Positions 33,961 to 46,569 of a stretch of DNA of 64,000 nucleotides are shown here, in pieces (within the stretch, counting starts at the first letter, position 1; each line of letters starts with the position of its first letter). Source of the DNA: Coenobita brevimanus. Taxonomy: Eukaryota; Arthropoda; Malacostraca; Decapoda; Coenobitidae. A program made the position numbers and the translations under genes. The stretch covers positions 14,228,431 through 14,292,430 of the forward strand of contig CM064670.1 of NCBI GenBank assembly GCA_032717465.1, in the 5' to 3' direction. The notes beneath the pieces are model-generated. The model did no database searches, was not told the origin of the DNA, and worked only from the letters and a program-made list of their open reading frames with translations.

Positions 33961-36464
33961 GGTCCTTATTTTAGGACCATGGGAACCAGGAGAACTGAAA
34001 ATTGGCTACCTGCAACGTAAGACTAATATCAAAATAAAGCATTTCCATCGAACTTTTGTAAATTCACTAAGCTGCCTATAATAGACATAATAGTTATAAT
34101 ATTATAACCAATTCTAGTTAGTTTATTTGCTATAATGGCTGCTATGTACCATTTACATTGTATGCCATAACCGCTCACAGTCTCCCATATGGAGTCCCAC
34201 ATTGCATTTTATACACTGCTTGCTTACTTTTTTCTTACACTGTGCACATTTTCTTTGTTTTCCTCCCTCTGTTCTGTCAAGTCGGTGTCCTGTACCATCA
34301 AGGCGTACATCCTGAAGCACTCTCCCTATCGTTTTTCTTCACTTGCCCTGGATGTTTTGGTTTTGAAGAAGAGGTTATTTGTAGATAGTACCTGACAATG
34401 GAGCACTTGAAGTCCAAGAGAGATGTTTGAGTACCTGAGATGATTGTGCTGATTATCCAGGCATTCACTGCAGCAGTGTCAACACAGTTGGTGAATAGGT
34501 TGAAGTACCATTTCTTCCCTCTCACACCAATCCGGTATTTCTGGATCAACCAGTCAAGGTGGTCAACTCCTCCCATGTACTTGTTATACTTGGCAATGAG
34601 GTGAGGTTGAGGAACATTTATAGATTTCCTCTCTTTGCTGCTCCACCATTTAGCAGACCCAGTTGGGGTAATGGACTGATGATTGCTTCCAATTGTAACT
34701 AAGCTGTTGTCATGCCACTTGACAAAGAAAATTCCATTTCCTTTGTCAAACCTGTAGTCATACACTCCACGGGAATTTTGTTTCATGTCCTTGTCATTCT
34801 CCAATGAACACCTAGCAGTTCGATTTGCACGTGTTGTTCCAGTGACTCGAATCCCTAGATCTTTCATGTGTGCAAGCAACTCGTAACTGGTGAAAAAATT
34901 ATCCAGGTAAATCTCGTGGTCACTAGTATTTTCTAGGTGTTGTGCTATGGCCAGGACTACCTTTCCCCCAAGTGTTTCTTTGAACATGCATGCAGTGTCT
35001 TTCTTCTCTTTGCCTTGGTAGAGATCTATCTGATAACAGTATCCTGTACTTCCACAGCACATAATCCACTGCTTGAATCCAAAACGAACTGGCTTTCCTC
35101 TCAGGAATTGCTTCAGGCCATTCTTTCCATAGTACCTCACAATCTGTTCATCAATATACAATTCTCTGGAAAATATGCCAAATGATTTGAACTTCTCATT
35201 CAGATAATCATATATTGGTCTTAGTTTGAATGCTTTGTCATCCTTGTTTTGAGAGGCCTTTTCATTATCAACAAAATGAAGATTCTTCTTGATGTCTGTG
35301 TACCTGTTCCTCGGCATGGCATTCCTTATGATAGTTGTATCTAGATCTTCATCACAACTCCAATAGTGACACTCACTTGGTAGCCTATGGTATCCTGTGA
35401 ATAGTAATACTGTATGCCTAAAAACATCCATAGGCAATCAGAAGTAATGCTAAATCCATGCTCATTATTTTGAGATGCATATAACTTTGACTGAGTGACA
35501 ATCATTTCCAATAATTCTTCAGTAAAAAATTGTTCAAACAATTCTACATTGCTTTTGCCTCTCAGTTTCTCCTTCATTCCCTCTCTTATTTCTGCTGCTC
35601 CATTGGTGGCATTTTGAATATGGAAGGTCGGATTTTCTTTCCTCCATGCAACGTTTTCTTTTTTTGAGACCTTGGACTTCTTTTGAGGTGGTGGGTCTAC
35701 TAAATCACCTTCTTCAGTGTACTGATGTAGTTCCACTGTACCACTCACTTCTGGTGGCAAGAACGAAGGATCTCTACAATCATCATCAATTATTTCATCA
35801 TCTAAATCTTCTTCATCTGTAAGTTCATCGACATCTGGAGGCACGTGAGTAATGTCGATGCTTTCCACTCCATCTGGTACTGGTTGTTCTTCAATATGCT
35901 GTGTTGCCCCTCTGAGTGAGTAGAATGATTTCACAGTAAAGCCTGATGAGCGGTCCATGATGTGCAAGGACAAGAAAAAATGCTGCTAATAATAAAAAGA
36001 ATATAATAGTGGTAAATAAAAAAGCACGTTTTCTCTCATCACGCTTTTATAGAAAATGCAAATAATTGCCAGCACTATGCCCATGGTCCTTTTTTCAGGA
36101 CCAAGATATCAAGTTGTCTAGAAAAGAATGAATATAGAATAAATATTTCATATACTATAGGGGGAAACTACATAGACAAAATTATAAGCTGTATGGGTTT
36201 CAGAGAAATCAAGCACCTATTACTGTATGAATATGAACTTCAAACTTGAGCAAAACATTTTTGCAACTTACCGCCAAGATATTGTCCCCTTTGTTTACAT
36301 TCCAAGGAAAGGGATTGCAAGTAGAGATTATTTTTTTCTCTGTAAGGGAGAACAAAGGTTGTTTTATTATTGACAATAAATAAAAAAATAAAGGGATACG
36401 GTTTCTTTTCACAATAGGTTAAAAAAGTGTTGGTACTAAAAATGGGACCATGGGTGAAAATGGG
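33961..36464 (-). mobile_element. piggyBac transposon with decayed transposase; left end missing or mutated
   Basis: The right end is clear: CATGGGTGAAAATGGG then TTAA (36465-36468). On both sides of the transposase lies a hairpin-forming GGTCCT(6 nt)AGGACC: 33961-33978 followed by ATGGG, and 36085-36102 preceded by CCCAT, so the two are inverted relative to each other. A left TTAA-CCC end could not be found between 33444 and 34150; it may be lost. Confidence 0.75.
34150..35973 (-). pseudogene. piggyBac transposase (PGBD4-like), two frameshifts
   Basis: Start ATG at 35973. An acidic N-terminal region (residues 25-85) precedes the core. Core motifs: FLGI with YHRLPSECHYWS, LYIDEQIVRYYG (first catalytic D), YLDNFFTS (second), MGGVDHLDWLIQKY (third), then a C-terminal Cys array KCAQCKKK and QCIKCNVGLHMGDC (about 34240-34180) typical of the piggyBac zinc-binding domain. 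A frameshift at about 35410 splits the core and another at about 34318 separates the Cys array. About 600 codons in all, the normal size. All three Asp residues remain. The broken frame means no full protein as it stands. Confidence 0.9.
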
Positions 36465-36513
36465 TTAACTGAGAAGAATAAAAAAAACAAGAACACAGAA
36501 TTGGTACGAAGTA

Positions 36514-39101
36514 CAGGAGGTTTGCACAGTGCGCGATTCACATTGTGCGCAAGTGACCAAAAATCATAACCAAAAACCCTTGAATGCGCGAGTTTACCGC
36601 ACAGAACGCCAGGCTGAGGCAAGGAGTGGCTCAAAAATGCCATTTTCTATTAGTGCGCGACCACCTCTCACACAGCGCGTCACGTGTCGTCATGTTGATG
36701 CACAGAAATTCCTGGGCATTCTACTGCGCAGCTTGGGGTACAAGGGAGCGGACGCACCATAACAGTCCTGGTTCGTGCACTGTGCGGATCCGCTCTCTAC
36801 AGCTAACCTGTCATGTACAATGAGTGCTGTTTTTTGTGCTGCTCCATCCTTGCCTGAACTTCGTCGCACCATGGCTCCAACCCCAAGAGTTAAGAAACTT
36901 CTGACGCACGCCAAGTTAAAGATCATTAAGATGAAGGAGGAGGGTCAAGGAAACACTGCCATCGGGAGAGCCCTGGGACTGGCTGAATCTACAGTGAGAA
37001 CTGTGTGGAAGAACCGTGAAACCATAAAGGCTGTAGTGAAGACATACGGTGCCTCTGACCTAGACGGCCGTTCGCGGGTGGGAAATCGTGCTATGATACT
37101 AATGGAGCGCTATCTTGCCACCTTCATAATGAGGAAAGAAAAGGAAGGTGTTCCACTGAATGGAAGATTTATTCGGAACCAAGCCCAGCTCTTTTACAAG
37201 GCAGCATCTCGCAGGTTAAAAGTGGAAAAACCTTTCAGGGCATCGGTTGGATGGCTGGACCGTTTCCTCAAGTGCAAGGAACTCCGTCACGTGAAAGTGT
37301 CCGGTGAACGTGCCTCTGCCGATGAGCTGACCGCGAGAGACTATCCTGCGATATTTAGAGCGATTATTGAAGAGGGACAGTACATCAAGGACCAGATCTA
37401 CAACATCGATGAAATGTCGTTATATTACAAGGCCATGCCCAAATCAACTTACATCGCTAAAAGACAGAAACAAGCCCCTGGTCACAAGCTCCAGAAGTGT
37501 AAGATGACGGTAATGTCCGCTGTAAACCTGTCTAGGAGCCACAAGATGAGGCCAGTTGTTGTACACACAGCTTCACACCCAAGGTGCTACAAAAACCTCA
37601 CGAACATGGATGCAAGTGGCTGTATTGGTACAAGTCCGCAAATGGCTGGATGACCGGGAACATTATGGCAGACTGGTTAACGAGGCGGTGTGTCCCTGAT
37701 GCCAGGGCCAAGTGTCGGGAACTGGGCATTTCATTTAAGATGCTCCTTGTGCTTGATAATGCACCAAGTCACCTTCCATACCTAGAAGATCTGCATAAGG
37801 ATTGTCGTGTTGTGTTTCTGCCTACCCGCACGACGTCACTAGTGCAGCCACTGGATCAAGAACTAATCACCACTGTGAAGCACTTCTACCATAAGCAAGT
37901 GTACGACTACCTATGCAGGAAGAACGACAAACAAGAGGAGTTCATGCCCTACAAGAAGATCACGATGAAGACCTGGATGAGGCATCTGCTCCCGTTCCAT
38001 CTCCACCAGCACCTGTATCCCGACCTGCCACAGATGCCATGACTGTTGAGGCATTTTGGCGTAATTTTACGGTGAAGGACGCAGCTGAATTTCTACTACA
38101 AGCCTGGCACCAGATTACACCTGCAACAGTGAACCATGCGTGGCGAATGCTCGTGCCTCACTTATGCACGACCCAGGAGACGGCCATTCAACCACTGGCC
38201 GAGGCTGAGGCAGCAACACTGACAGCAGCACAAGCTGTACCAGGTTTCGAGGACGTTACATTGGCGGACATACAAGAAGTGCACACTGCTACTGAGGAAC
38301 AGTCTACCGAGGAAGTGTTGTAACGGATAGACGAGGCTGACGCAGAGCCCGACGCCAGGCAGAGTCAAGTTGAGCAGCCTTGCTTGATGGAAGGCAGGAC
38401 TGAGCTGTGTATGTCAAACATTAGCAAGATCCTTGCTGCCGTGGATAAGCTCAAGGAAAAGGTGAAGGAACAGGAAGTGAGAAACCTAAGAACGGAGGAA
38501 CTTCTGGTTCATATTGACAAACTCTTCCACTTCTACACAGACAGGCACAGGGAAGAAATAAACAGGAGAAGACAGACGCTCATAACAAGCTACACAGAGC
38601 AGGCTCAAGTTGGTGAAACTGCGGAACCAGCAACATCGTCTGCTCCTACTCCTGTTGAGGATGAAGAGGATGCAATGTCAGAAGTGTCAGCATTGGACTT
38701 TGAAGAGTTTATGGCCGAAGTGAGTGACTTTGATGCACCTGGGGAAGGTGCTCAAGAGGAGTCTGTGGAGGGAAATGTTGGTGCAGTGGGAGGTGCGGTG
38801 GGGAGTGCGGCGCTGTAAGTGTTGCTGCTCCTCGGAACCCCTGTTATTTAAGGTCATCAGGCCTGTTGTCTACTGTTGTTAAGGTGACTACCCATATTTT
38901 TGTTATTGTAGCTATGCCTTAAGTACAATGTCTGAAAAATATGACCTTTATTATGTCTCTAAGGGCCAAAAAATGTCCAGGTATGAGGGGGTACTGCCCA
39001 TATGTAATTATTCCCATAAGATTATGTATTCCCAGTATGCGAATTCCCGGTGCGCGAGGTCGTGGACCGCCCAATCTCTCGCACACTGTGCGAGCCTACT
39101 G
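36514..39101 (+). mobile_element. Tigger transposon, 2588 bp, both ends present
   Basis: TA (36512-36513), then CAGGAGGTTTGCACAGTGCG. The right end on the minus strand is CAGTAGGCTCGCACAGTGTG, ending at 39101 before TA (39102-39103). The length and the single long transposase gene are normal for Tigger. GCGCGA motifs cluster in both subterminal regions (36560-36680 and 39045-39085). Confidence 0.9.
36871..38818 (+). pseudogene. Tigger/CENP-B-type transposase with two frameshifts and a stop
   Basis: Likely start ATG 36871 (MAPTPRVKKL). First HTH: KIIKMKEEG...AIGRALGLAESTVRTVWKN. The CENP-B-type second HTH follows (LNGRFIRNQAQLFYKAA and RASVGWLDRFLKC). The DDE_1 domain shows YNIDEMSLYYKAMP, LLVLDNAPSHLPY and SLVQPLDQELI, giving three Asp residues. 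Then FWRNFTVKDAAEFLLQAWHQ, the usual post-catalytic block, and a C-terminal helical region with an acidic tail. Frame changes near 37620 and 37920-37990, and TAA at 38321-38323, break it. Expected full length is about 640 codons. Relationship to the truncated HTH at 1175-1480 is at superfamily level only. Confidence 0.85.
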
Positions 39102-39330
39102 TATGTGATACACAGTTCGGCAGAAGAAGCAAGACTAAAGTGAGATAACAGTCAGTTAAAATACTGTAGGATAAATATTACCTACTTGAAACAGAAAGTA
39201 TGTGCATGGGTGAATGGTGGGTTGACACTTGTTTTCATTTGCTGTGACCATGAGATGTGGCAAGAGTGGTTTCCAAGCATGTGTGACTATCTGAACAATT
39301 ACTCTTGTCTTCTTCTTGTGCTATCAATAT

Positions 39331-40192
39331 CTATCTATTGTCAGACGCCTCAATCCCGTTTGAGATGGCCACAAACAAATCGCCTCCAAGTCGTCCTGTC
39401 CCCCGCCATTTCACTGCCCTGCTCCCAACTCACACCCCCTCTCTCATATACCTCTCCACCCCATCTCTCCATCTCATCCTTGGCCTCCTCCTCCCTCTTC
39501 CCCCCTCCACCTCACTCACATACACTCTCTTCATCAGTCTTTCACCCTCCATCCTCTCCACATGGCCAAACCACTTCAGTGTGTTCCTCATAACGCTTCC
39601 TATCACATCCACATCAACACCACAATGCTCCTTTATATCCTCATTTGTCAGCCTGTCTCTCCATGTGACTCCACAGGCTCCTCTTAAATAACTCATTTCC
39701 ACTGCTCTCACTCTTGACTTCTGTCCTTCCAACAACGTCCAAGCTTCACTTCCGTACGTTAGAGTTGGTATCACAATACTGTCATGTAGTAACTTTTTCA
39801 CTTCCATGCTCACTTCCCTGTTTCTTATCATTGCTTTCAAAGAACCAGCAACCTTTCTTCCCTGCTGTACCCTTTCAAGCACTTCACCCTCCAAACCTCC
39901 ATCCTTACTCATCACACTACCCAAGTACTTAAACGTACTCACATTTTCCAATTCCTCACCACCCAACCTCGCTGTACATTCACTGACTTCACATCTCTCA
40001 AAGGCCATCACTTTACTCTTCCCTACATTCACCTTTAGATTCCGTTTCTTACACACTCTCCCAAACTCACCCACCAAGCCTTGCAGCTCCCCTTCGTCTT
40101 CACTCAACAACACAGTATCATCTGCAAACAACAGTACAGAGAGTTTCCAAACACTATCCTCTCTCACCAGGGCCACTCCAACATCCATTTTG
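39331..40192 (-). mobile_element. RTE-like LINE family A copy 3, 3' end
   Basis: Minus strand, (TAGA)n-type tail at 39331-39345. It is an almost open 252-codon stretch: LLFADDTVLLSEDEGELQG, KYLGSVMSKDGGLEGEVLE, LTYGSEAWTLLEGQKSR, TWRDRLTNEDIKEHCGV, WFGHVERM. It differs steadily from copies 1, 2 and 5, so it is a subfamily. 5' truncated at 40192, in the strand before the RT active site. 40193-40469 holds only a short CA run. Confidence 0.85.
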
Positions 40193-40469
40193 ATTTACAT
40201 TGAGCATGGTGTGAAAACCTATGAAATCTTATTTAGCCTGCAATAGTTTATCTTACTGTTATCTAACTTTACCTGTTCTTTGTTAGCTGGCTGTTTGATT
40301 TCCTTAACACAGGGGAAAAGTAAAACAAAAATCAGACAGACCTAGAAGATTGCCAGACCGAAATGACTTTCCTACATTAAGTCCACTTTAAATCTGAAGA
40401 AGTTATTTTTGGCAAGGTTATTTAGGGTACAATACACACACACAGCCACATGCATGCATACATGCACAC

Positions 40470-42923
40470 ATGGCTAGCTACTTGCAAAAAATAATTGAGA
40501 AAAGCAATAATATAATTTTGGTGGGTGACTTTAATTGTAAAGAGGTGAACTGGGAGGAATGGTACTCGGGAGGCGGCGAGGATTCGTGGGGTACTATGTT
40601 ATTGAATATAATAATGAATAATGTGATGACGCAGTGGGTCAAAGAAGAGACACGGTTTCGAGGTGAGGACACACCAGCAAGGTTAGATTTACTGTTCACC
40701 AAAGAACCCGATGTAATAGAATCATTGGAATATCTCTGTCCTTTGGGAAAAAGTGATCACGTGGTCATTGAGTTCCAGATGTTAATAGGAAACGTCGAGC
40801 CAAGAGACGAGCTTCATAGACAGGGAAGATACAACTTTGGCAAAGCAAATTTTACAGGATTGAGAAACTTTTTTGAAAATGCGGATTGGAGAAAATTCAG
40901 AGAAACAAGAGAGATACAGAGGAAGTGGGATATCTTTCTAGACCTCTATAATTTGGGAGTGGAAAAATTTGTACCAAGAGTAAGAGGGAAAGAAAACAGG
41001 AAAAAGGAGTGGTTTAATAGAAGGTGTATGATAGCCAAAAAAGAGAGAGATAAGGCGTGGAACAATTGGAGAAAGAGAGGTAACGACAGAACAAAGGAAG
41101 AATATAAAAGAACAAGAAACGAATACACAAGAATACGTAGGGAAGAAGAAAGGAATTTTGAAAAAGGTATAATTGACAAATGCAAGGATGAACCCAAACT
41201 GTTTTATAGATTTGTTAATGGCAAACTGAAACAAAAGGAAGGAATCACCAAGCTGAAAGTAGATGGAGAGGTCTTTAAGGATGCGGCAATGCAAGCAGAA
41301 ATAATGAACAAACGTTTCCAGTCAGTTTTCACTAAAGAAAAGGAGCTTGTGGAAGGGGAGGGAGTGATTAGAAACGTTCCCGTGATGAAAGATATAAAAG
41401 TGGAGGTGCAGGAAGTGTATAAATTACTGGAAACTCAAGATGTAAGGAAAGCCCCAGGACCTGATGGAATTTCTAATTGGGTACTGAAGGAATGCAGAGA
41501 ACAACTGGAGGATAAAATTCACAGCTTAATTGTATGATCACTGGAAGAGGGGAAAGTGCCAAAAGAATGGAAGAGGGCAAATGTGGTACCAATTTACAAG
41601 GGAGGAAACAGGGAAGAACCCCTGAATTATAGACCAGTGTCTCTAACCAGCATGGTCGCAAAATTGTGTGAGAGAATCCTGAAAGACAGATGGATAAAAT
41701 ATCTGGAAGAGATGAATATTTTGGCTGAATGTCAGTTTGGATTCAGAAGTGGAAGGTCATGTGTTTCAAACTTGTTGAGCTTTTACTCAAGAGCGATTGA
41801 TGTGGTACAGGAGAGAGATGGTTGGGTGGATTGTGTGTACTTTGACTTAGAGAAGGCCTTTGACAAGGTACCTCATAAGAGACTAATGTGGAAACTAGAA
41901 TATATAGGAGGACTAAAGGGGAAACTTCTGGAATGGATGAGAGACTTTTTGAGAGACAGACAAATGAGGACAGTAATAAAGGAAAAGATGTCTGGATGGA
42001 GGGAAGTAACAAGTGGAGTCCCTCAAGGCTCAGTGTTGGCGCCAGTAATGTTCCTGATTTATGTAAATGATATGGTAGATGGATTGAACAGTTATGCGAG
42101 TCTGTTTGCTGATGATGTAAAGATCTTGAGGAAGATAGAGGTTGAGGAGGATTGTAAAATATTGCAGGAGGATTTGGATAGGATACACAATTGGAGCCGG
42201 ACGTGGGAAATGAAATTTAATGTAAAGAAATGTAAAATATTGGAAATGGATAAAAGTAGCAGGAGACCGTCACTGAATTATTTTTTGGGTAATGAATTAA
42301 TCACAAAAAAGAGAGAAGAGAAAGATTTGGGAGTGCTGGTCCAAGATAGTTTGTCACCAGAAAAGCACATTAACAAGATAGTTGGAGAGACTTATAAACT
42401 CCTGACTAACATAAGAGTAGTATTTCATTATATGGATGAGGAGATGATGAAAAAATTGATAGGGGCCATGATCCGCCCCAGGTTAGAATATGCAGCGGTA
42501 GTGTGGTGCCCACACAAAAAGAAAGATATAAACAAGATTGAGAGAATACAAAGAACAGCAACCAAGATGGTCCCCAGCCTGACAGACCTGTCATACAGAG
42601 AGAGGCTGGAAAAACTGGATTTGCCTTCGTTAGAGGAAAGGAGAAAGAGGGGAGACATGATTGCAGTGTTCAGGACCATGGTGGGAGTAGATAAAATTGA
42701 CAAAGAAGATCTGTTTGTATGGGATAAGAGAGCAACAAGAGGACATGGAATGAAATTGAAAAAGTCAAGCTGCTTGAAGGATATCAAGAAATATAGCTTT
42801 CCTTACAGAAGTATAGACTTATGGAATAGCCTGGACAAAGAGATCGTCCAGTCTAAAAACTTAAACGAGTTTAAAGTTAAATTCGACTTATTGAGAAACA
42901 GCGACGGAAACCCACGAGCATAG
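40470..42923 (+). pseudogene. CR1-like ORF2 (endonuclease C-terminus and reverse transcriptase), one stop
   Basis: Residues 1-105: end of the AP endonuclease (VGDFNCKEVNWEEW, TRFRGEDTPARLDLLFT, GKSDHVVIEF with the SDH motif). Residues 140-260: a charged connector. RT from about residue 325: APGPDGISNW, PIYKGGNREEPLNYRPVSLT, FGFRSGRSCVSNLLSF, FDLEKAFDKVPHKRLMWKL, GVPQGSVLAPVMFLIY, SLFADDVKIL (catalytic FADD), EEKDLGVLVQD. The C-terminus is RPRLEYAAVVW...RSIDLWNSLDKEIV...RNSDGNPRA. A TGA at 41535-41537, between SLIV and SLEEGK, is the only break and falls before the RT core. The second part (41556-42923) is open for 455 codons and includes every RT motif. Confidence 0.9.
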
Positions 42924-42952
42924 TACATTCCGTGTATATCACAATTAGGTAT
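40470..42952 (+). mobile_element. CR1-like LINE copy 2 (5' truncated, well preserved)
   Basis: Plus strand, same family as 6562-9372. It starts within the endonuclease domain at about 40470 and runs to the 3' UTR ending TATATCACAATTAGGTATATTC (read to 42952 with one split). Only one stop interrupts 818 codons. The 5' truncation is the usual outcome of target-primed reverse transcription. A neighbouring CA-repeat lies just upstream (40433-40445). Confidence 0.85.
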
Positions 42953-42954
42953 AT

Positions 42955-43110
42955 TCTTAAATATTTGGAACGACTTAGACAAAGAGGTGGTGCATGAGAA
43001 AAACATTCATGTGTGTAAAGGTAGACTTGATAAATGTGGATATGGAGACAGGACAACACGAGCATTGCTCAATTCCTGTATACTACAAATAGGTAAATAC
43101 AAATAGGTAA
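42955..43110 (+). mobile_element. 3' tail of another CR1-like LINE
   Basis: Reads IWNDLDKEVVHEKNIHV and DRTTRALLNSCILQIGKYK, then tandem ACAAATAGGTAAATAC units. This is the C-terminus and short-repeat 3' end of a CR1 relative distinct from copy 2. 43111-43512 shows no gene. Confidence 0.6.
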
Positions 43111-44490
43111 ATACATACACACAAAACTAAAAAAAACTACTGTACAGTATTATCAACAACTTCTACTGTACACAGCACAGTACAATCACATCCACTCATT
43201 AGAAACATATTTCCAAAAATTAAGGAGGAAAAGTAAGAGCAGGAAACCACACTCTCATCACCCACCTTATCTCTTGCTTTCCCTTTCCTATCCATTTTTC
43301 CCCTCCCTTCCTTTTCCCCCTTCAATCCTCCCTACCTCTCCCATCTCTCTCCCCTCATCTCACTCTAAATACAGTATTGTACAATACATTCATATATTTT
43401 GTCTCTCGTCCATACGGGGCCAAAACTGTTGTATCTTTCAAAAGATGATCCAAGTCAGGCTAAAGCTGATGTATCTTCCCAAAGAAGGCCTGGGTTGGGC
43501 AAAAACTGTTGAATCATCATCATCATCATCATCATCCGGACCTCCTTTCCCACTCTAGGGCAGGGTGAGGAGTAGCAAGGTCCAGATAGACCAAGTCTGC
43601 CCAGTCCAATGGGTCACACTTCCATTCACTAATCATTCAAGCCCCCGGAATCCTGGCTCTATCTAATACACCAAAAACATTCACCACATTCTGTAGCTTT
43701 ACATAAACGTATCTGATCGAGTCAATCCGGACGGTGTCACGTTAAAAAGGGATGCCAAATCCCTGATCATGCACTTCTTCTCACAATATTCATCCAGCCA
43801 GCTCGATATCTTGTTAGTCCCCTAGCCTCATCGACTTCCATACCTCTCTTCCTCACACATTCATCCACCACATCCCTCCACCTTTTCCTAGGCCTACCTC
43901 ACCTCCTCTCTCCTTCAAATTCACTCAGATATACCTTGTTCGCCACTCTGTTGTTATTCATTCTCTGCACGTGGCCATACCATCTCAGTACACTCTCTTC
44001 GATTCTGGCGTCCACAGACTTCCTATCTCCATATCTTTCAAGAATCACATTATTTTGTATCCTATCCACTCTCTGCACTCCACATACATTCCTCAGCAGT
44101 CCCATCTCCACTGCACTCACTCCTGACTTTTCATTTTCATGCCACACCACAGTCTCACATCCATATGTTAAAGTTGGCACTAACACTCCTTCATGTAAGC
44201 CTCATGCAGCTGCAGCACTCAAGCCTCTGTTTCTTATCAAGGCCATCATAGCAACGGCTACTTTCCTTCCTTGTGCCACTCTACTTTTCATTTCTTTCGC
44301 ACATTTTCCTCTCTTTTCTATCACTGTACCCAGGTACAGTATATGAACTCTCTCACCAATTCCAGTCTCTCTCCATTCACTGTAATATCACACCGGGAGT
44401 CTTCTCTCTCAATAACAATCACTTTACTCTTCTCTACAGTTACGCTCAAGGCACAACACTCACAGACATCAATGAAACTCTGCATTAGTC

Positions 44491-46011
44491 ACATGGAGAG
44501 ACAGACTGACAAATGAGGAAGTGAAGGAGTGTTGTGGTGTGGATGTGGATGACATGAAGCATTAGGAGAAACATATTAAGGTGGTTTGGCCATGTGGAGA
44601 CGATGGAGAGTGAGAGACTGACAAGGAGAGTGTATGTGAGTGATGTGGACAGGGGGAGAGGGAGGGGGAGGCCAATGATGAGATGGAAGGATGGAGTGGA
44701 GAGGTATATGAGAGAGGGGGGTGTCACAAATTTGTGAGATTGTGTATTTATACAAATTCGCGACATTGTACTTTGGTACGAAACCACAAACTTTAGTGGA
44801 AAAACCCACTGTGTATCATTCAGTTTAACCGTCCCTGTATGCACTTTGATTGGGATAGTTTTTTCAGAACAATCGTCGCTGCTTCAAAAGATGCTGTTCT
44901 TATGCATGACATTAGTGCTTCACTGAGTGATTTTATGACGCGTGTATATCATTCGCCCTGCCTCCGTTGACTGTTGAAGTTAGGTAATGTCCACTTCTGG
45001 TGAACAGGGCCATCTCTCACTCCCATACCCAGCTTGGTTACATTATTCAGTCAGTGTCAAGCAACCACGGGAGTAGGGTCGTCGTGCCAGTACTGAGAGC
45101 ATGCCCTTCTGTGCCTACAGTCTCCAGAGTCAATGATTCCCCATATCTTCCCACCGTCGGCGACCGGTTGCAGCTGACATTAGCAGCAAATAGTAGCGCC
45201 TGGTGTGCAACAGACAGACGCCCAGTCTTTTGTAGCTTCAGCTCCGTTCTCTCCACTGGCCAGTATTTCTGTTCGTTTTCCTAGGCTTAAGTCTGATTAG
45301 CTCTTTCAATGAATGAGTGAGTGTATTTCCACTGATTTTTTAATTCACCAGTCCCCCTGTGACAGTGAATACCCCTCTTGAATTCATTTTTGTGATTCAT
45401 GTATTGTAAATTTATTTCATTGTAATTAATTAATTTACAGTTCCTTTCTTAAGCTTAATGGAATTAGAATCACATTTCATTTCTCCACATTAAGCTTACC
45501 TTACTGTGCTTATCTAAGTTTGCACAAATCTCTATATTAATCACAACTTGTATTTAGGCCAGTTCTTTTGTATTAATTCCCAAATCCATTGTGCCAACTA
45601 GGAGTTAAGCATCAGCAAGAAGTTGTCCATCATTATTATTAGTTATTGATTGTCAGGGGGTAAAGATTACACTTTCTCGGAGGCTAACAGTACTAAATGA
45701 TACAGCATTCATGAGTACATAGTCTCCGCTGTGTACTGTTGGGAAAGTTTATAAAATTCTCATCCTTAGAGAACTGATGAAGTAAGCCAGCACAAAGTAG
45801 CACTTACTATTTGATTTCACAAGTCATTTCCTTGTGTTTACCTTCGATTAATATCAGCATTTATATTCTTAAATTCACATCCTCCGGTGACAGGGGGTGT
45901 GAGCTGGGGGCAAGGCAGTGAAATGGCGAGGGACAAAGTGACATGGAGACAATTTGTTTGTGGCCACCCCTTACAGGATTAAGGCATCTGGGAATAAATA
46001 GAATAGATAGA
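44491..46011 (+). mobile_element. RTE-like LINE family A copy 4, nested in LINE B and itself interrupted
   Basis: Plus strand. The 5' truncated C-terminus starts TWRDRLTNEEVKECCGV-like at 44491, reaches ERYMREGG at 44721, is interrupted by the solo LTR, and resumes as VSWGQGSEMARDKVTWRQFV and GHPLQD at 45898-45980, with tail AATAGATAGATAG. TAGTC flanks it at 44486-44490 and 46012-46016, a 5-bp target duplication in LINE B. Confidence 0.8.
44722..45892. mobile_element. solo LTR, 1171 bp, 5-bp target duplication
   Basis: Starts TGTCAC and ends GTGACA (perfect 6-bp inverted termini, TG...CA). A run of five G flanks both sides (44717-44721 and 45893-45897). The undisturbed LINE A reading needs six G here, which removal with one GGGGG gives. 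No internal retroelement sequence is present, so recombination between two LTRs is the likely origin. The 92-codon frames inside are not supported as genes. Orientation cannot be fixed from the sequence. Confidence 0.8.
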
Positions 46012-46569
46012 TAGTCTACCAAGTTCTTGTTCGGTACTTGCATGTAGTACTGCATCATCAGCATGCAACAAATATGAGATATTCCATCCATCACCACTCT
46101 TTAACAAAGCCATTCCTCTCTCCATTACTCATGTTTTTGCTTCTCTCATCACCCCATACATACATATGCTGAACAACCATGGGGCCATCGCACAACCTTG
46201 TCGCACGCCCACGTCGATCGTGAACCATTCTTTTAGATGCCTATTTACCCCTACACATGCTCCACCACCATCATAAAAACTCTTGACGGCACTTAGTAGC
46301 TCGCCATCTACACCATAAATGCGAAAAACCTTCCACAATCCTTCTCTGTCTATTTTGTCGTATGCTTTTTCCAGATCCATCAATGCCATGAACATCTTAT
46401 AGTCCTTCACACAAGCCTTCTCCACTATCTGTCTCACTGCAAATATTTGATCCACACATCCTCTGCCACTCTTAAAGCCACACTGTTCATCACTCACTAG
46501 GACTCCTGACAACTCTCATACTTTCTCCATAATAATTCTTCCATATACTTTCCCTACCATACTTAACAG

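Noticed and set aside
39186..39593. 135-codon plus-strand ORF
   Set aside because: Its second half is antisense to LINE A copy 3; its first half shows no motif.
45000..45284. 94-codon ORF as a gene
   Set aside because: Lies wholly inside the solo LTR and shows no domain.
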